A DNA stretch of 64,000 nt from Lentzea jiangxiensis (GTDB taxonomy: Bacteria; Actinomycetota; Actinomycetes; Mycobacteriales; Pseudonocardiaceae): positions 186,001-250,000 of the forward strand of contig NZ_FNIX01000003.1 in assembly GCF_900104175.1 (NCBI RefSeq), written 5' to 3'. Below the pieces are notes generated by a model, which saw only the letters and a program-made list of their open reading frames with translations, ran no database searches and was not told the DNA's origin. The position numbers and the translations under genes are program-made. Within the stretch, counting starts at the first letter, position 1; each line of letters starts with the position of its first letter. This document shows, piece after piece, positions 32,401 to 42,602 of this stretch.

Positions 32401-35400
32401 CGGCTGGTCGGCGGGCACGAGAGAAAGCGCGGTTTCGAGCTGGCCGCGGTCGGAGACGTCGCACGCGGCGACCGTCACCTCGGCACCGAGCGCGGTCAGC
32501 TCCTGCACCAGCGCGGGTGCTCCGGCGCTGTCGCCGCCGGAACGGCTGACCAGCAGCAGGTGGCGGACGCCGTGGTTCTCGACGAGGCGGCGGGCGACCA
32601 GCGCGCCCAGGCCTCCGGTACCACCGGTGACCAGGACGGTCCCGTCGAGCGACCAGTCGTCGCGGCCGGTCGCCTTGGCGCGCACCAAGCGGGGAGCCTT
32701 GAGCTCGCCGTCGGCGAGCAGGACCTCCGGCTCGCCCGTGCCGACGGCGGCGGCGACGTCACCGTCGCCGTGCACCAGCACGAACCGGTCGGGGTGCTCG
32801 GCCTGCGCGCTGCGCACGAGCCCGCTCACCGCGGCGTGCGCGGGAACACCGGGGGTCGTGCGCACGACCAGCTTGGCCTCGCGGTCCTCGGCCAGCCACG
32901 ACTTCAGCCGGTCCAGGACCTCGACGGTGACGGCGTCGGCCGCACCTTCGGGAACAACGTGGACGAACGCGTCCGCGACGGCCTCTTCGCCGTACGGCAG
33001 GACATCGGCACGTGCGTCGGCCTTGACCGGCACCCAGTCCACGGTGAACAGGGCGTCGCGCTCCGCCTGACCGGCCGGGCGCAGCTGCTCCTCGCTGATC
33101 TCCCTCAGCGCGAGCCGGTCGACCGAGAGCACCGGAGCGCCGGTGACGTCGGCGACCCGCAGCGACAGCGCGCCCGCTCCCGCCGGGGCGAGCCGGACGC
33201 GCAGCGCGGTCGCGCCGGCCGCGTGCAGCGTCAGGCCGGCCCACGAGAACGGCAGCCTCGCCTGGCCGCCGGAGAGCCCGACGGCGTGCAGCGCGGCGTC
33301 CAGCAGGGCCGGGTGCAGGCCGAACCGGCTCACGTCGGTGTCGGCGGGCAGCTCGACCTCGGCGAACGTCTCCTCGCCCCGGCGCCAGGCGGCACGCAGG
33401 CCGCGGAACACCCCGCCGTAGTCCAGTCCGGCCTCGGTGAGGTTCGGGTAGAAGCCTTCGAGGTCGACCGGTGCGGCGTTCTCCGGCGGCCACACGGTCT
33501 GCGGCTCCCCCGGCTCGTCGTCGCCGCGGACCAGCGTGCCGGTGGCGTGCAGGGTCCAGTCGTCGTCGGCGCCCTCGGGTCGCGAGTGGACGGTGACCGT
33601 GCGCCGACCGTCCTCTTCGGACTCGGAGAGGGTCACCCGCAGCTGCAGGGCCGCGCCGCCGAGCACCAGGGGCGTCTGGAGGACGAGCTCCTCCACCGTG
33701 TCGCAGCCGACCTCGTCGCCCGCGCGGACGGCCAGTTCGGCGAACGCGGTGCCGGGCAGCAGGACCGTGCCCATCACCCGGTGCCCGGCCAGCCACGGCT
33801 GCGCGTCCAGCGACAGCCGGCCCGTCAGCACGAGTCCCCCGCTGTCGGGGAGCGTGACCGTGGCGCCGAGCAGCGGGTGGTCCAGCGCGCCGAGACCCAG
33901 GCTCGGGGCGTCACCGGGGGTGGGCGTGGAGTGCAGCCAGAACCGCTGCTGCCGGAAGGGGTAGGTCGGCAGGTCGACGACCGTCGCGCCGCTGCCGGCG
34001 AAGTACTCCTGCCAGCCGACCTCGACGCCGTGGCTGTGCAGCGCGCCGAGCGCGGCCACCAGCGACGTCGCTTCGTCGCGGTCCTTGCGCAGGGACGGGA
34101 CGAAGACGGCGTCCGCGGTGTCCTGCCCGAGCCCGGACAGGACGGCGTCGGGACCGATCTCCAGGAAACGGGTGACGTCCAGGCCCGCCAGCGCCGTCAG
34201 GCCGTCGGCGAACCGCACCGGCTTGCGGACGTGCTCGACCCAGTACTCCGGCGACGTCACCACACCGGGCTCGACCAGCGCGCCCGTCACGGTGGACACG
34301 ATCGGGACCGCCGGTTCGCGGTATTCGATCGACTCCGCCACCGCGCGGAACTCGGCGAGCATCGGCTCCATCAGCACGGAGTGGAACGCGTGCGACACGG
34401 TCAACTGCTTGGTGCGGCGGCCGAGCTCCTGGAACTTCGCGGCGACCATGAGCACCGGTGCAGCGACACCCGAGAGCACCACGGCGTTCGGCCCGTTGAC
34501 CGCGGCCAGGGACACCTCGTCGGACAGGTGTTCCCGGACCTCGTCCTCGGTCGCCTGGACGGCGACCATCGCGCCACCGGCGGGCAGCGCCTGCATCAGA
34601 CGGCCTCGTGCGGACACGAGCTTGGCCGCGTCTTCGAGCGACATGACGCCGGCGACGTGCGCCGCCGCGATCTCACCGATCGAGTGCCCGGCGAGGAAGT
34701 CCGGCGTGACACCCCACGACCGGACCAGGCGGAACAGCGCCACTTCCAGCGCGAAGATTGCGGGCTGCGCGTTGGCGGTCTGGCCGAGCACGTCCGCGTC
34801 GGAGATGTCCCTGATACCCGGAAGGTGGGCACAGACCTCGTCATACGCCTCGGCGAAGGCCGGGAACGCCTCGTACAACCCCGCGCCCATGCCCAGCCGC
34901 TGGGAACCCTGGCCGGTGAACAGGAACGCGAGCCTGCCGGGAGCGGCCAGACCGGTGACGACGCCGGGAGCCTGGCCGGTGGCGGCGAACGCCGACAGCC
35001 CGGCGAGCACGCTCTCGTGGTCGGCGCCCACGACGACGGCACGTCGTTCGTGCGCCTGGCGGGACGTGACCAGCGAGTAGGCGACGTCCAGGAGCGATCG
35101 CGGGTCCGCGGCGGCGGCGAGCCGACCGGCCTGCTCCCGCAAGGCGTCCTCGGAACGGGCGGACAGCACCAGCGGCACGACCGCGGGCGGGGTGGTCTCC
35201 GCCTCCTCGGCGGCCGGTGCCGGGACGTGCTCGAGCACGACGTGCGCGTTGGTGCCGCTGAAGCCGAACGACGACACGCTCGCCCGGCGCGGCGCACCGG
35301 TCCGCGGCCACTCGACCTGCTCGGTGAGCAGCCGGATCGCGCCCCTGTCCCAGTCGACCTGGCTGGACGGCTCGTCGATGTGCAGGGTGCGCGGCAGCAC

Positions 35401-38400
35401 GCCCCTGCGCATCGCCTCGACCATCTTGATGACACCGGCGATGCCCGCCGCCGCCTGCGTGTGGCCGATGTTCGACTTCACCGACCCGAGCCACAGCGGT
35501 TCCCGCCGGTCCTGGCCGTAGGTGTTGAGCAGCGCCTGCGCCTCGATCGGGTCGCCGAGCCGGGTGCCGGTGCCGTGCGCCTCCACCGCATCGACGTCCG
35601 AAGTGGACAGACCGGCGTTCGCGAGCGCCTGCCGGATCACCCGCTGCTGCGACGGACCGTTCGGCGCGGTCAGACCGCTGGACGCGCCGTCCTGGTTCAC
35701 CGCCGAGCCCTTGAGCAGGGCCAGCACCGGGTGGCCGTTGCGCCGCGCGTCCGACAGGCGCTCCAGCAGCACCATGCCGACGCCCTCGCCCCAGCTGACG
35801 CCGTCGGCGCCGTCGGCGAAGGCCTTGCAGCGGCCGTCGAGCGCCATGGCCTGCTGCTTGCTGAAGTCGATGAACGGGCCGGGCGTGGACATGATGGTCA
35901 CACCGCCCGCGAGGGCCAGCTCGCACTCGCCCGAGCGCAGCGAGTGGGCGGCCATGTGCAGCGCCACCAACGACGACGAGCAGGCGGTGTCGACGGACAC
36001 GGCCGGCCCCTCGAACCCGAAGGTGTAGGCGATCCGCCCGGACATCATCGAGCCGGAGGTCCCGGTGCCGAGGAACCCCTCGACGTCGTCGGGGATCGTC
36101 TTCAGCTGCGAGGCGTAGTCGTGGTAGATGGCGCCCGCGAACACACCGGTCGCGCTGCCGCGCAGGTCCGCGGGCTTCAGCCCGGCCCGCTCGAAGGCCT
36201 CCCAGGAGACCTCCAGCAGCACCCGCTGCTGCGGGTCCATCGCCAGCGCCTCGCGCGGCGAGATGCGGAAGAACTCCGGGTCGAAGTCACCGGCGTTCTC
36301 CAGGAACCCGCCGACCCTCGTGTTCGAGACGCCCTGCTTGCCCGGCGTGGTGTCGAACAGCGCCGCCAGGTCCCAGCCGCGGTCGTCCGGGAACGGGGAG
36401 ATGCCCTCGCGGCCCTCGGCCAGCAGCGACCAGAGGTCCTCCGGCGAACGCACCCCGCCGGGGAAGCGGCAGCTCATGGCGACGATCGCGATGGGGTCGT
36501 CGGAGGCGGCGACCTGCGCCCGCACCTGCGCAGTGCCCGCCACCCCCAGCTCGCCCAGCAGCTCGGCGCGCAGGAAGCTCGCCAGCGCGACGGGCGTCGG
36601 GTGGTCGAAGGTCACGGTCGACGGCAGGCGCAGGCCGGTCGCCGAGCTCAGGCGGTTGCGCAGCTCGACGGAGGTCAGGGAGTCGAAGCCGAGGTCCAGG
36701 AACCCGCGGCCGGGCTCGATGCCGCCCGGCGTCACGTGGCCGAGCACCAGCCCGACCTCGGTGCGGACCAGGTCCAGCAGCTCGTGGTCCTGCTCGGCCT
36801 CGGTGAGCGAGGCGAGGCGGCGCGCGAGCGAGGAACCCCGCCCGGTGCCGGACTGCGCGACGCGCCTGCGCGGCGTGCTCACGAGGCCGCCGAGCACGGC
36901 CGGCAGCGAGGTGCTCCGCGCGGAGGCGCGGAGCGCGGGCAGGTCCAGCTTGACCGGGACGGCCACGGGCGCGCCGGCCGCGATCGCGGCGTCGAACAGC
37001 GCCAGTCCCTCCGGCACGGTGAGCGCGGGGGTGCCGCCGTTGCGCAACCGGGCGAGCTCGGCCTCTCCGAGCGCCTCCCCCATGCCGGCGGCCCACAGGC
37101 CCCACGCCATCGACTGGCCGGGCAGGCCCAGGGCCCGCCGGTGCTCGGCGAGCGCGTCGAGGTAGGCGTTCGCGGCCGCGTAGCTGCCCTGACCCGGCGC
37201 GCCGAGCACGCCGGCGGCCGAGGAGAAGGTGACGAAGAAGGCCAGGTCCTGACCCGCGGTCAGCTCGTGCAGGTACCGGGCGGCGTCGGCCTTCGGCCCC
37301 AGCACGCCCGCCACCCGCCGCGGGGTCAGCGAGTCGATGGTGCCGTCGTCGAGCACGCCCGCCGCGTGCACCACACCGGTGAGCTCGACGCCGTCGAGCA
37401 GTGCGGTCAGCGCGTCGCGGTCCGCGACGTCGCAGGCCACGGCCGACACCTCGGCGCCCAGCGCGGTGAGCTCCTCGACCAGCGCCGCCGCACCGGGGGC
37501 GTCGAGCCCGCGGCGGCTGGTCAGCAGCAGCTTGCGCACACCGTGGGTGGCGACCAGGTGCTTGGCCACGACGGCGCCCAGGCCTCCGGTGCCGCCGGTC
37601 ACCAGCACCGTCCCGCCCGGCTCGGCCGCCCGCGGCATCGACAGCGCGACCTTGCCGATGTGCTTGGCCTGGCTCAGGAAGCGGAACGCCGCGCGAGCCT
37701 GGCGCACGTCCCACACCTTCACCGGGAGGGGTTCGAGCACCCCCTGGTCGAACAGCTCGACCAAGGCGGTCCACATCTGCGCGGTGCGCTCGGGCCCCGC
37801 CTCGCTCAGGTCGAACGCCTGGTAGCGCACGTCCGGGTGGTGGACGGCCACGTCGTCGCGGACGTCGGCCTTGCCCATCTCGAGGAAGCGGCCGCCCGGC
37901 GCCATCGTCCGCAGCGAGGCGTCCACGAAGTCGCCCGCCAGCGCGTTGAGCACGACGTCGACGCGGCCGAAGCTCTGTTCGAAGTCGAGCGTGCGGGACG
38001 AGGCGATGCGCTCGTCGGCGATGCCCGCCTCGCGCAGCACGTGCTGCTTGCTCTCGCTCGCGGTGCCGTAGACCACGGCGCCGAGGTGGTGCGCCAGCTG
38101 CGTCGCGGCCATGCCCACACCGCCGGCGGCGGAGTGGATCAGGATCGACTCCCCCGCCTTCAGCTCGCCGAGGTCGCACAACGCGTAGTAGGCGGTGAGG
38201 AACACCAGCGGCACGGTCGCGGCCTGTTCGAACGTCCACGCCGCGGGCTTGCGGGTGATCATCTGGCGCTCGACCACCGCCGCCGGCCCACCACCACCGG
38301 CGACCAGGCCCATCACCTCGTCGCCGGGCGCGAGGTCGGTCACGGACGCGCCGACCTCGGTCACGACGCCGGCGAACTCGCTGACGAGCAGTCCTGCCTC

Positions 38401-41400
38401 GCCGCGGTACATGCCCAGGACGTTCAGCACGTCCCGGAAGTTCAGGCCCGCCGCGCGCACGGCGACGCGGACCTCGGTCGGTGCGAGCGGCTGCGCCGCC
38501 ACCGGCTCCAGCACCAGGTGGTCGACGGTGCCCTTGCCGGACATGCCGAGCCGCCAGCCGCCCGCGGGCGGGACCAGGCGGCCGGTGCTCTCCGCGGCGA
38601 CCAGGCGCGGCACCAGCAGCTCACCGTCGCGCACGGCCAGTTGCGGCTCGTCGGACGCGAGCACGGCGCCGGTGATCTCGGCGGCGTCCACCAGCGCGAA
38701 GCGGTCGGGGTGCTCGGACTGCGCGGAGCGCACCAGGCCCCAGACCGCGGCCACGGCCGGGTCGACGGCCGGGTCGTCCGGTCCCGCCGAGACGGCGCCC
38801 ACGGTCTGCACGAGGAGCTTCGCGTTCTCGAACCGCTCGTCGGCCAACCACTGCTGCAGCACACCGAGCGTGGCGGAGACCGCGTCGTGCACGTCCTCGC
38901 CACCGGCGCGGTGCACGACGACCGGGGGGACCTCCTCGCCCAGGTCGTCCCACCACACCCAGCCGGGCGCGTCACCGGAAGTGGCGGTGACCGGGTTCCA
39001 AGCGAGCTCGTAGAGCCCGTTCTGCTCGGCGGAAGTGCGGATCTGCTCGGCCGACACCGGCCGCACGGCCAGCGAACCGACCGTGGCGATCGGCGCGCCC
39101 TCACCGTCGGCGACCCTCAGGGTGACCGCGTCGGTGCCCGCCGGGGACAGCCTCACCCGCAGGTCGGCGGCGCCGGAGGCGTGCAGGGTGACGTCCGACC
39201 AGGCGAACGGCAGCCGGGCCTGGCCGCCCTCGTCGGCGGCCAGGGCGTGCAGGGCGGCGTCGAGCAGTGCCGGGTGCAGGCCGAACCGGCCCGCCTGGTC
39301 GCGCGCCCGGTCGGGCAGCGCGACCTCGGCGAACGTGTCCTCGCCGCGCCTCCACACCGCGCGCAGGCCCTGGAACGTCTCGCCGTAGTCCAGTCCCAGT
39401 GCGGCGAGCTCCTGGTAGTGCCCGTCGAGTCCGACCGCCTCCGCACCGGCCGGCGGCCACTCGGCGAGGTCCCAGTCGGTGCTCGGACTCGCGGCGACCA
39501 GCGAACCGGAGGCGTGCAGCGTCCACGCGCCGTCGACCGCGGCGCCGCTGGGGCGCGAGTGCAGGGTCAGCGGGCGACGGCCCGCCTCGTCCGCGGCGCC
39601 GACCCACAGCTGCACGTGCACGCCCGCGTTCTCGGGCAGCACCAGCGGGGCCTGGAGGGTGAGCTCCTCGATGGAGGTGAGGCCGGTCTCGTCGGCCGCG
39701 CGCACGGCCAGTTCGACCAGCGCCGTGCCTGGCACGACCACCGCGCCCATGACGACGTGGTCGGCGAGCCACGGGTGGGTCCTGGTGGACAGGATGCCGG
39801 TGAACAGGAACCCGTCGGCGTCGGCGACCGAGACGGCGGCACCGAGCAGCGGGTGGTCGAGCGAGCTCAGGCCGAGCCCGGACGCGTCGCCCGCGGGCGC
39901 GGTGACGGGCAGCCAGTAGCGGTCGCGCTGGAACGGGTAGGTGGGCAGGTCGACCACGCGGGCACCGGAGAAGTACGCGGCCCAGTCGACCCGGCCGCCG
40001 TGGACGTGCAGCTGCGCGAGACCGGACAGGATCGTCGCGACCTCGTCGCGGTCGCGGCGCAGCGCGGGGACGAACCGGCCGTCCGCGCAGTCCTGGCCGG
40101 CGGCGGAGAGCACGCCGTCCGGACCGAGTTCCAGGTACCGCGTGACACCGGCCGCCGCCAGGGTCGCGACGCCGTCGGCGAACCGGACGGCCTCGCGGAC
40201 GTGCCGGACCCAGTAGCCGGGGTCGCAGATCTCCTCGGTGCGGGCGAGCTGACCGGTGACGTTGGAGACCAGGGCGATCTTCGGCGTCCGGTAGGTCACC
40301 CCGCGCGCGACCTCGGCGAACTCGTCGAGCATGGCGTCCATCAGCGAGGAGTGGAACGCGTGCGAGACCGCGAGGGCCTTGGTCTTGCGGCCGGAGGCGG
40401 CGAAGCCAGCGGTCACCTCGGCGACGGCGTCCGCGTCCCCGGAGATCACGACCGACCGGGGACCGTTGATCGCGGCGATGTCGACGCCGTCGCGCAGCGC
40501 GGCCCTGACCTCGTCCTCGTCGGCCTGGACCGCGGTCATGGCCCCGCCGGTGGGCAGCGCCTGCATGAGCCTGCCGCGCGCTTCGACGAGCTTGGCCGCG
40601 TCCGGAAGCGACCAGACGCCGGCGACGTGCGCCGCGGCCAGCTCGCCGACCGAGTGGCCGATCAGGAAGTCCGGCTTCACGCCCCACGACTCGACCAGCC
40701 GGTACAGCGCGACCTCGAGGGCGAACAGCGCGGGCTGCGCGTTGCCCGTCTGGTTGAGCACCTCGGCGTCGTCGATCTCCCGGATGCCGGGCAGCAACGC
40801 CGCGATCTCGTCGTACGCCTCGGCGAAGACCGGGAACGCCTCGTACAGCTCACGACCCATGCCCAGCCGCTGGGAACCCTGCCCCGTGAACATGACGGCG
40901 AGCTGGCCGCCCACGGCCTCGCCGGTGGTGACGCCGGGGGCGCCGGCCCCCTGGGCGACGGCGCGCAGGCCCGCGCGCAGCGAGTCGAGGTCGGTGCCGG
41001 TGACGACCGCGCGGCGCTGACCGGTCGCCCGCGTCGCGGCCAGCGAGTAGCCGATGTCGGCCGGGTCCTCGTCGACCTGCAGCAGCGCCTCGGCCTGGGC
41101 GCGCAGAGCGGCGTCGGTCCTGCCGGAGAGCACCCACGGGATCAGCGCGGGCGCGGGCCCGCGGTCGGGCAGCTCCGCCGGCTCCGGTGCCTGCTCGAGG
41201 ATGACGTGGGCGTTGGTGCCGCTGATGCCGAACGACGACACACCCGCGCGGCGGACGCGGTCGGCCGGCCAGGTGCGGTTCTCGGTGAGCAGCGAGATCG
41301 AGCCGGACGACCAGTCGACCTGCGGGGTGGGGGCGTCGATGTGCAGGCTCGCGGGCAGCACGCCGTTGCGCAGCGCGAGGATCATCTTGATCACGCTCGC

Positions 41401-42579
41401 GACGCCGGCGGCGGCCTGCGTGTGACCGATGTTCGACTTGACCGAGCCGAGGTGCAGGGGGCGGCCCGCCTCCCGGTTGCGGCCGTAGGTTGCCTGCAGC
41501 GCCTGGACCTCGATGGGGTCGCCGAGGGTGGTGCCGGTGCCGTGCGCCTCGACGGCGTCGACGTCCTTCGCGGTCAGGCGGGCGTCGGTGAGGGCGGCGC
41601 GGATGACGCGCTGCTGCGACGGGCCGTTGGGCGCGGTGAGGCCGTTGGACGCGCCGTCGGAGTTGACCGCCGTGCCGCGGATGACGGCGAGGACCCGGTG
41701 GCCGTTGCGCTGGGCGTCGAACAGCCGCTCGAGCACGACCACACCCGCGCCCTCGCCCCAGCCGGTGCCGTCGGAAGCGGCGGCGAAGGCCTTGACCAGA
41801 CCATCGCGGGACAGCCCGCGCTGGCGGGAGAACTCGACGAAGGCGCCGGGGTCCGACATCACCGTGGCGCCACCGGACAGCGCCAGGTCGGACTCGCCCG
41901 CGCGCAGCGAGCGGACCGCGAGGTGCAGGGTCACCAGCGACGCCGAGCACGCCGTGTCGACGGTGACCGACGGGCCCTCGATCCCCAGCACGTAGGAGAT
42001 CCGGCCGGACAGGACGCTGCCCGCGGTGCCGGTGCCCAGGTAGCCCTCGACGCCTTCGACGCCCCTGGGGATGTCGCGCGCGTAGTCCACGCCGTTCGTG
42101 CCCATGAACACGCCGGCGCGGCTGCCCTTGAGCGAGGTGGGGTCGATCCCCGCCCGCTCCAGCGCCTCCCACGAGGTTTCCAGCAGCAGGCGCTGCTGCG
42201 GGTCCATCGACACGGCCTCGCGTGGGGAGACGCCGAAGAACTCCGGGTCGAACTCGTCGGCGTCGTGCACGAAGCCGCCGAGCCGCACGTAGCTCGTGCC
42301 CAGGTGGTCGGGGTCGGGGTCGAACAGCGCGTCGACGTCCCAGCCCCGGTTCACCGGGAACTCGGTGACCCCGTGCCGGCCGGTGACCAGCAGGTCCCAG
42401 AACTGCTCGGGTGTGCGCACGCCGCCGGGGAACCGGCAGCCCATTCCCACGACGGCGATCGGCTCGGCGTCCCGGTCCTCGACCTCGGCCAGCCGGTTTC
42501 GGGTGCGCTGCAGCTCACCGGTGACCCGGGTCAGGTAGTCGCGCAGCTTGGCGTTCTCATCCACGGTTGCCCCACTCAT
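20437..42579 (-). CDS. Giant modular type I PKS, four modules (7,380 aa)
   Basis: This one protein carries four complete extension modules between an N-terminal docking coiled coil ([19 protein letters not shown]) and a C-terminal docking tail ([14 protein letters not shown]). Active-site residues by module: KS Cys211, Cys2200, Cys3851, Cys5495; AT Ser643, Ser2633, Ser4283, Ser5926; DH His941, His2933, His4582, His6226; ACP Ser1967, Ser3619, Ser5264, Ser7264. Every AT has GHSI/VGE and HAFH, so all four units are probably malonyl. Domain sets are DH-ER-KR, DH-KR, DH-KR and DH-ER(degenerate)-KR, predicting one saturated unit followed by a conjugated diene or triene. The ATG at 42579 has a poor ribosome-binding site; a GTG five codons later (42564), preceded by AGTGGGG, is a plausible alternative. 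Modules 1/4 and 2/3 share nearly identical AT segments, a sign of duplication or gene conversion. Confidence 0.97.
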   Translation of the reverse strand: MSGATVDENAKLRDYLTRVTGELQRTRNRLAEVEDRDAEPIAVVGMGCRFPGGVRTPEQFWDLLVTGRHGVTEFPVNRGWDVDALFDPDPDHLGTSYVRLGGFVHDADEFDPEFFGVSPREAVSMDPQQRLLLETSWEALERAGIDPTSLKGSRAGVFMGTNGVDYARDIPRGVEGVEGYLGTGTAGSVLSGRISYVLGIEGPSVTVDTACSASLVTLHLAVRSLRAGESDLALSGGATVMSDPGAFVEFSRQRGLSRDGLVKAFAAASDGTGWGEGAGVVVLERLFDAQRNGHRVLAVIRGTAVNSDGASNGLTAPNGPSQQRVIRAALTDARLTAKDVDAVEAHGTGTTLGDPIEVQALQATYGRNREAGRPLHLGSVKSNIGHTQAAAGVASVIKMILALRNGVLPASLHIDAPTPQVDWSSGSISLLTENRTWPADRVRRAGVSSFGISGTNAHVILEQAPEPAELPDRGPAPALIPWVLSGRTDAALRAQAEALLQVDEDPADIGYSLAATRATGQRRAVVTGTDLDSLRAGLRAVAQGAGAPGVTTGEAVGGQLAVMFTGQGSQRLGMGRELYEAFPVFAEAYDEIAALLPGIREIDDAEVLNQTGNAQPALFALEVALYRLVESWGVKPDFLIGHSVGELAAAHVAGVWSLPDAAKLVEARGRLMQALPTGGAMTAVQADEDEVRAALRDGVDIAAINGPRSVVISGDADAVAEVTAGFAASGRKTKALAVSHAFHSSLMDAMLDEFAEVARGVTYRTPKIALVSNVTGQLARTEEICDPGYWVRHVREAVRFADGVATLAAAGVTRYLELGPDGVLSAAGQDCADGRFVPALRRDRDEVATILSGLAQLHVHGGRVDWAAYFSGARVVDLPTYPFQRDRYWLPVTAPAGDASGLGLSSLDHPLLGAAVSVADADGFLFTGILSTRTHPWLADHVVMGAVVVPGTALVELAVRAADETGLTSIEELTLQAPLVLPENAGVHVQLWVGAADEAGRRPLTLHSRPSGAAVDGAWTLHASGSLVAASPSTDWDLAEWPPAGAEAVGLDGHYQELAALGLDYGETFQGLRAVWRRGEDTFAEVALPDRARDQAGRFGLHPALLDAALHALAADEGGQARLPFAWSDVTLHASGAADLRVRLSPAGTDAVTLRVADGEGAPIATVGSLAVRPVSAEQIRTSAEQNGLYELAWNPVTATSGDAPGWVWWDDLGEEVPPVVVHRAGGEDVHDAVSATLGVLQQWLADERFENAKLLVQTVGAVSAGPDDPAVDPAVAAVWGLVRSAQSEHPDRFALVDAAEITGAVLASDEPQLAVRDGELLVPRLVAAESTGRLVPPAGGWRLGMSGKGTVDHLVLEPVAAQPLAPTEVRVAVRAAGLNFRDVLNVLGMYRGEAGLLVSEFAGVVTEVGASVTDLAPGDEVMGLVAGGGGPAAVVERQMITRKPAAWTFEQAATVPLVFLTAYYALCDLGELKAGESILIHSAAGGVGMAATQLAHHLGAVVYGTASESKQHVLREAGIADERIASSRTLDFEQSFGRVDVVLNALAGDFVDASLRTMAPGGRFLEMGKADVRDDVAVHHPDVRYQAFDLSEAGPERTAQMWTALVELFDQGVLEPLPVKVWDVRQARAAFRFLSQAKHIGKVALSMPRAAEPGGTVLVTGGTGGLGAVVAKHLVATHGVRKLLLTSRRGLDAPGAAALVEELTALGAEVSAVACDVADRDALTALLDGVELTGVVHAAGVLDDGTIDSLTPRRVAGVLGPKADAARYLHELTAGQDLAFFVTFSSAAGVLGAPGQGSYAAANAYLDALAEHRRALGLPGQSMAWGLWAAGMGEALGEAELARLRNGGTPALTVPEGLALFDAAIAAGAPVAVPVKLDLPALRASARSTSLPAVLGGLVSTPRRRVAQSGTGRGSSLARRLASLTEAEQDHELLDLVRTEVGLVLGHVTPGGIEPGRGFLDLGFDSLTSVELRNRLSSATGLRLPSTVTFDHPTPVALASFLRAELLGELGVAGTAQVRAQVAASDDPIAIVAMSCRFPGGVRSPEDLWSLLAEGREGISPFPDDRGWDLAALFDTTPGKQGVSNTRVGGFLENAGDFDPEFFRISPREALAMDPQQRVLLEVSWEAFERAGLKPADLRGSATGVFAGAIYHDYASQLKTIPDDVEGFLGTGTSGSMMSGRIAYTFGFEGPAVSVDTACSSSLVALHMAAHSLRSGECELALAGGVTIMSTPGPFIDFSKQQAMALDGRCKAFADGADGVSWGEGVGMVLLERLSDARRNGHPVLALLKGSAVNQDGASSGLTAPNGPSQQRVIRQALANAGLSTSDVDAVEAHGTGTRLGDPIEAQALLNTYGQDRREPLWLGSVKSNIGHTQAAAGIAGVIKMVEAMRRGVLPRTLHIDEPSSQVDWDRGAIRLLTEQVEWPRTGAPRRASVSSFGFSGTNAHVVLEHVPAPAAEEAETTPPAVVPLVLSARSEDALREQAGRLAAAADPRSLLDVAYSLVTSRQAHERRAVVVGADHESVLAGLSAFAATGQAPGVVTGLAAPGRLAFLFTGQGSQRLGMGAGLYEAFPAFAEAYDEVCAHLPGIRDISDADVLGQTANAQPAIFALEVALFRLVRSWGVTPDFLAGHSIGEIAAAHVAGVMSLEDAAKLVSARGRLMQALPAGGAMVAVQATEDEVREHLSDEVSLAAVNGPNAVVLSGVAAPVLMVAAKFQELGRRTKQLTVSHAFHSVLMEPMLAEFRAVAESIEYREPAVPIVSTVTGALVEPGVVTSPEYWVEHVRKPVRFADGLTALAGLDVTRFLEIGPDAVLSGLGQDTADAVFVPSLRKDRDEATSLVAALGALHSHGVEVGWQEYFAGSGATVVDLPTYPFRQQRFWLHSTPTPGDAPSLGLGALDHPLLGATVTLPDSGGLVLTGRLSLDAQPWLAGHRVMGTVLLPGTAFAELAVRAGDEVGCDTVEELVLQTPLVLGGAALQLRVTLSESEEDGRRTVTVHSRPEGADDDWTLHATGTLVRGDDEPGEPQTVWPPENAAPVDLEGFYPNLTEAGLDYGGVFRGLRAAWRRGEETFAEVELPADTDVSRFGLHPALLDAALHAVGLSGGQARLPFSWAGLTLHAAGATALRVRLAPAGAGALSLRVADVTGAPVLSVDRLALREISEEQLRPAGQAERDALFTVDWVPVKADARADVLPYGEEAVADAFVHVVPEGAADAVTVEVLDRLKSWLAEDREAKLVVRTTPGVPAHAAVSGLVRSAQAEHPDRFVLVHGDGDVAAAVGTGEPEVLLADGELKAPRLVRAKATGRDDWSLDGTVLVTGGTGGLGALVARRLVENHGVRHLLLVSRSGGDSAGAPALVQELTALGAEVTVAACDVSDRGQLETALSLVPADQPLRGVVHAAGVLDDGVLDAMTRERVEAVLRPKADAAWHLHELTDGLDLFVTFSSIAGTLGAPGQANYAAANGFLDGLAAHRRAQGLPATSIAYGLWDEGMGHGQAAGPAGFAALSAEDGLALFDLVALGDDANPVAMRLDVAAVRDGAKTTGVVPHVLRSLVKVRPRRTARTEEGAGLRQRLGALPPAERLRQLLELIRTEVALVLGHTSPDAVETDRAFGDLGFDSLTAVELRNRLDAATGLRLPATLIFDYPTPLALAEFVQAEFVDELADPATPSFAPVALGDDPIAIVGMACRYPGGVGSPEDLWDLVTNGRDGVTRFPEDRGWDVDGIYHPDPDAQGKTYTREGGFLHDAGDFDPEFFGISPREALAMDPQQRLLLEVSWEALEHARVDPSGLKGSQTGVFAGLMYHDYGARLGVLPDGVEGFIGTGTSGSVLSGRVAYTLGLEGPAVTVDTACSSSLVAMHWAMQALRTGECSMALAGGVTVMATPDTFIGFSRQRGLAADGRCKSFSGDADGTGWSEGVGVLVLERLSDARRNGHRVLAVVKGSAVNQDGASNGLTAPNGPSQQRVIRQALASAGIESSTVDVVEAHGTGTPLGDPIEAQALLATYGQERDEEPLHLGSIKSNIGHTQAAAGVAGVIKMVQALRHGVLPATLHLDEPTPHVDWASGDVSLLTEQRAWPEVDRPRRAAVSSFGISGTNAHVILEQAPDEPVPPREGVELPAVPWVLSARSEEALREQAARLLAVDGQQADLGLSLATTRTSHDHRAVVVGSTPQELRAGLTALSAGETATSVTTGRVLPGRTAVLFTGQGSQRLGMGAGLYEAFPVFAEAYDEVCAHLPGIRDISDADVLGQTANAQPAIFALEVALFRLVRSWGVTPDFLAGHSIGEIAAAHVAGVLSLEDAAKLVSARGRLMQALPSGGAMVAVQATEDEVREHLSPKVSLAAVNGPNAVVLSGAASQTLKVAKKFEKLGRRTKRLTVSHAFHSVLMEPMLDEFRAVAESLTYAAPSIPVVSTVTGELATDRLTDPEHWVEHVRATVRFADTVSALHDKGVTRFLEVGPDGVLSAMGADSVDGLFTSFLRKDRDEATSALTGLAAAYTRGEQVDWSAVFAGSGARIVDLPTSAFQHQRFWLASTGGGADVSAVGLVPAEHPLLAAAVPFADGDGWVLTGRLSLATHPWLADHAALGSVLMPGTGLLELVVRAGDEAGCGTVEELTVQAPLLLPASGSLDVQVLVGAADGAGRRPVSVHSRGAHGSWTEHAAGTLSPLTSAPAFDLVAWPPAGEAVELDGVYEDLAAAGLVYGPVFQGLKAAWRSGDDVWAEVALPEAEHDQAGRFGLHPALLDAALHTIGLMAGEETRLPFSFGAVTLHATGATTLRVRVTSTGTDKVSVLVADSTGAPVATIGSLVVRAASAEQLRTTDEPLYELSWVPVPAQGTPGGHVPFDQVGDDVPAALVLDVAAGDPREVLHSTLAAVQGFLAEERFADARLVVVTDESLSGAAVRGLVRSAESENPGRFVLVEGDDVSTALAAGEPQVRVHDGEALAPRLVRARTAEPAVWGEGTVLVTGGTGGIGAAVARHLSRVHGVTKLVLTSRRGLEAPGAAELAAELGAVVEACDVADRDALKALLDSIPDLTGVVHAAGVLDDGVVTALTPERVDTVLRPKAEAAVALHELTRDRPLSQFVLLSSVSGILGGPGQANYAAANAILDALAELRVAEGLPARSLAYGLWADGMGDGSDVDRLSRDGFGALSEEEGLALFDAALAAQTAVPVPVKLDLPTLQVHARTSPIPAVLRGLVRVPRLRSAVNAQAVSALLETLSRLSDAEQRTHVTDLVRTRVAEVLGHSGTAAVEVGRAFTELGFDSLTAVELRNRLGEATGLRLPATLIFDYPTPLALAEYVRTELLGATATEVVPAARSAVSDEPVAIIAMSCRYPGGVRSPEDLWRLVSEGTDAITPFPSDRGWDLEDLYDPDPDRTGKSYTREGGFLLDAADFDAEFFGISPREAMTVDPQQRLLLETAQEAFERAGIDPAALKGSSTGVFAGVMYNDYASRLTSTPDGFEGLLGTGSANSVLSGRVAYTFGLEGPAVSVDTACSSSLVALHLAAQSLRSGDCDLALAGGATVMATPNPFIEFSRQRGLAADGRCKPFAAAADGTGWSEGAGFLLLERLSDARRNGHRVLAVVRGSAVNQDGASNGLTAPNGPSQVRVIRQALAAAGLSTSDVDAVEAHGTGTALGDPIEAQAVLATYGQDRDVPLVLGSIKSNIGHTQAAAGVAGIIKMVEAMRHGTIPASLHIDSPSPHVDWAGGEVELATEARPWARHDRPRRAAVSAFGISGTNAHVILEQGPDVPVTAREVKTPALLPYVLSGRTEKALRAQAERLLNAELAEPVDVAYSLVTSRTVHERRAVVTGRPADLRAGLAALAEGQPAANLTVDRAVAGKLAVLFTGQGSQRLGMGRELYEAFPVFAEAYDEIAALLPGIRDIDDAEVLNQTGNAQPALFALEVALYRLVESWGVQPDYLAGHSIGELSAAHVAGVLSLQDAAKLVEARGRLMQALPTGGAMVAVEATEDEVREHLTAEVGLAAVNGPSAVVLSGVEAPTLAVAESFRAQGRRTRRLAVSHAFHSVLMDPMLAEFAEVARSLDYREPAVPVVSNVTGRLATELTDPDYWVRHVRDTVRFADGVRELEAAGVTRFVELGPDGVLSAMGHDCASDAAVFVPLLRKDRPERQSAEAAFGRLVATGVTVDWEAFFAGTGARRVDLPTYAFQRERYWLESGPATGDAAGLGLTTTEHPLLGAITSTPDGDGLVCFGRLSRAAQPWLLDHTVLGAVLVPGAALVEMVVRAGDELGCPRVAELTLAAPVVLPDQGGLAVQVVVGAAAEDGGREVAVYSRPADASVEEPWTQHAAGVLVPDENRLPEAAGAWPPADAEVLEVEGLYSDLEATGLSYGPVFQGLASAWLRDEEIFADVVLPEAAHGDVARFGIHPALLDAALHPIGLLGFDGEATARLPFLWRDVSLHATNATAVRVTVTPTGPDSVRLELTDTAGAPVLTVGSLLLREVSADQLDTGPSTSDWLFRADWVPVAGGGAPVAWAFHDEAGQTAPPVAVLRVRPLSQEVPRAVHDVLASTLATVQAWLADERNADGRLVLLTRDAVRVNGCDEVNPVTASVWGLIRSAQAENPGRLVLVDASEQDVDLALAGLGDETQLAVRDGVVHACRLVRASSAPELVPPPGERTWLLDPAGEETPDRFTFRPFPEAAAPLAAHEVRIGVRAAGVSVGDGGLLGHEAAGIVVEVGEGVTDLHVGDAVMCLVHNGFGPVVRTGRALVTRVPHWWTFEQAASVPRAFLTAWYALNDLAGLSAGEAVLIDGAAGDVGMAATQIARHLGAEVYGTADEGQWDVLRAAGLPDSRIASSRTPGFEERFLGSTDGRGVDVVFGALGGGTTDAVMRLLPRGGRMVEMGKADLRPASHFSGQYPDVTHRVCDVEDAGTERIAAMWEELVTMFESGVLNPLPIRSWDIREAPEAARFLGHAEHAGKVVLTVPRVLDASGTVLVTGGTGGLGAVVARHLVTALGVRDLVLVGRRGADAPGAAELTGELTGLGAKVRVVACDAANRSQLEDLLESIPVLTGVVHAAGVLDDGLFTSLTPDRLEKVLRPKVDAAWNLHELTLGRDLTMFVLFSSAAGVLGTPGQANYAAANTFLDALAEHRRSLGLPASSLAYGLWADGMGAATDAGRMAREGFGALTAAEGLALFDLATSMAAPATVPVKLDVARLGAIAESASLPPLLRTLVRPQRARRSASAENAGQAEELRRRLAGLSQADARQALLDVVRRQAAAVLGHAGPDTIEPERAFTDLGFDSLTAVELRNQLGEATGLRLPATLIFDYPTPDAMAEFLQAEVVPAAAAEASGVDSEITHLEAALSALDPATTDGAHVETRLRRLVALWRDKTRPGSDDGTDIEAATLDDMFSLLDNEL
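21745..22670 (-). other. Degenerate enoylreductase domain in module 4 of the giant PKS
   Basis: The domain is recognisable as an ER ([47 protein letters not shown]). Where the other ERs of this window read [21 protein letters not shown] before the GxEAAG segment, it reads [18 protein letters not shown], so about 11 residues including the whole NFRDVL motif and the Tyr/Val position tied to ER stereochemistry are missing. The NADPH loop reads [12 protein letters not shown] where the intact domains have [11 protein letters not shown]. The deletion is in frame and the surrounding protein is intact. Loss of function is likely but not proven. Confidence 0.85.
24832..25052 (-). repeat. AT-core repeat, copy in giant PKS module 4 (paired with 40681-40901)
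   Basis: This 221-nt stretch matches 40681-40901 without gaps and with about ten mismatches by eye. It encodes the AT around [12 protein letters not shown] and [20 protein letters not shown]. The pair differs from the module 2/3 pair, so the first and last modules of this protein share one AT-core version and the two middle modules another. Confidence 0.85.
26670..31550 (-). other. PKS module: KS-AT-DH-KR-ACP (giant PKS, module 3)
   Basis: The KS has TACSSS (Cys3851), HGTGT and KSNIGH. The AT has GHSIGE (Ser4283) and HAFH, malonyl type. The DH has HPWLADH and [10 protein letters not shown] (His4582). There is no ER. The KR has GGTGGIG, LDD and [10 protein letters not shown], and the ACP Ser is 5264. 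The predicted beta-carbon state is a double bond, conjugated with that of module 2. Confidence 0.94.
29711..29970 (-). repeat. AT-core repeat, copy in giant PKS module 3 (paired with 34661-34920)
   Basis: This 260-nt stretch matches 34661-34920 without gaps and with only about ten mismatches by eye. It encodes the AT from its opening [16 protein letters not shown] motif to [10 protein letters not shown]. The similarity falls off on both sides, although the whole AT remains related. It marks a recent duplication or gene conversion between two modules 4,950 nt apart. Confidence 0.85.
31610..36508 (-). other. PKS module: KS-AT-DH-KR-ACP (giant PKS, module 2)
   Basis: The KS has TACSSS (Cys2200), HGTGT and KSNIGH. 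The AT has [16 protein letters not shown] (Ser2633) and HAFH, predicting malonyl-CoA. The DH reads PWLAGH then [10 protein letters not shown], with the HxxxGxxxxP pattern intact, and [11 protein letters not shown]. There is no ER. The KR has GGTGGLG, LDD and [10 protein letters not shown]. The predicted beta-carbon state is a double bond, trans if the B-type KR rule holds. Its AT core is nearly identical at nucleotide level to that of module 3. Confidence 0.94.
34661..34920 (-). repeat. AT-core repeat, copy in giant PKS module 2 (paired with 29711-29970)
   Basis: This is the second copy of the 260-nt AT-core pair. The shared protein stretch includes [20 protein letters not shown], a wording not found in the other ATs of the window. 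Confidence 0.85.
36560..42462 (-). other. PKS module: KS-AT-DH-ER-KR-ACP (giant PKS, module 1)
   Basis: The KS reads TACSAS and keeps HGTGT and KSNIGH. The AT has GHSVGE and HAFH (malonyl type). The DH has HPWLADH and [10 protein letters not shown]. The ER (about residues 1340-1648) is intact, with [15 protein letters not shown] and [11 protein letters not shown]. The KR has GGTGGLG, LDD and [10 protein letters not shown]. The ACP has GFDSLTS. The full reductive loop predicts a saturated methylene at the beta-carbon. The ER is a useful comparison for the degenerate ER of module 4. Confidence 0.94.
40681..40901 (-). repeat. AT-core repeat, copy in giant PKS module 1 (paired with 24832-25052)
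   Basis: This is the second copy of the 221-nt AT-core pair shared by the first and last modules, 15,849 nt apart in the same gene. Confidence 0.85.
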
Positions 42580-42602
42580 TGGTCAAGATCACGAGCGCCG
42601 GC

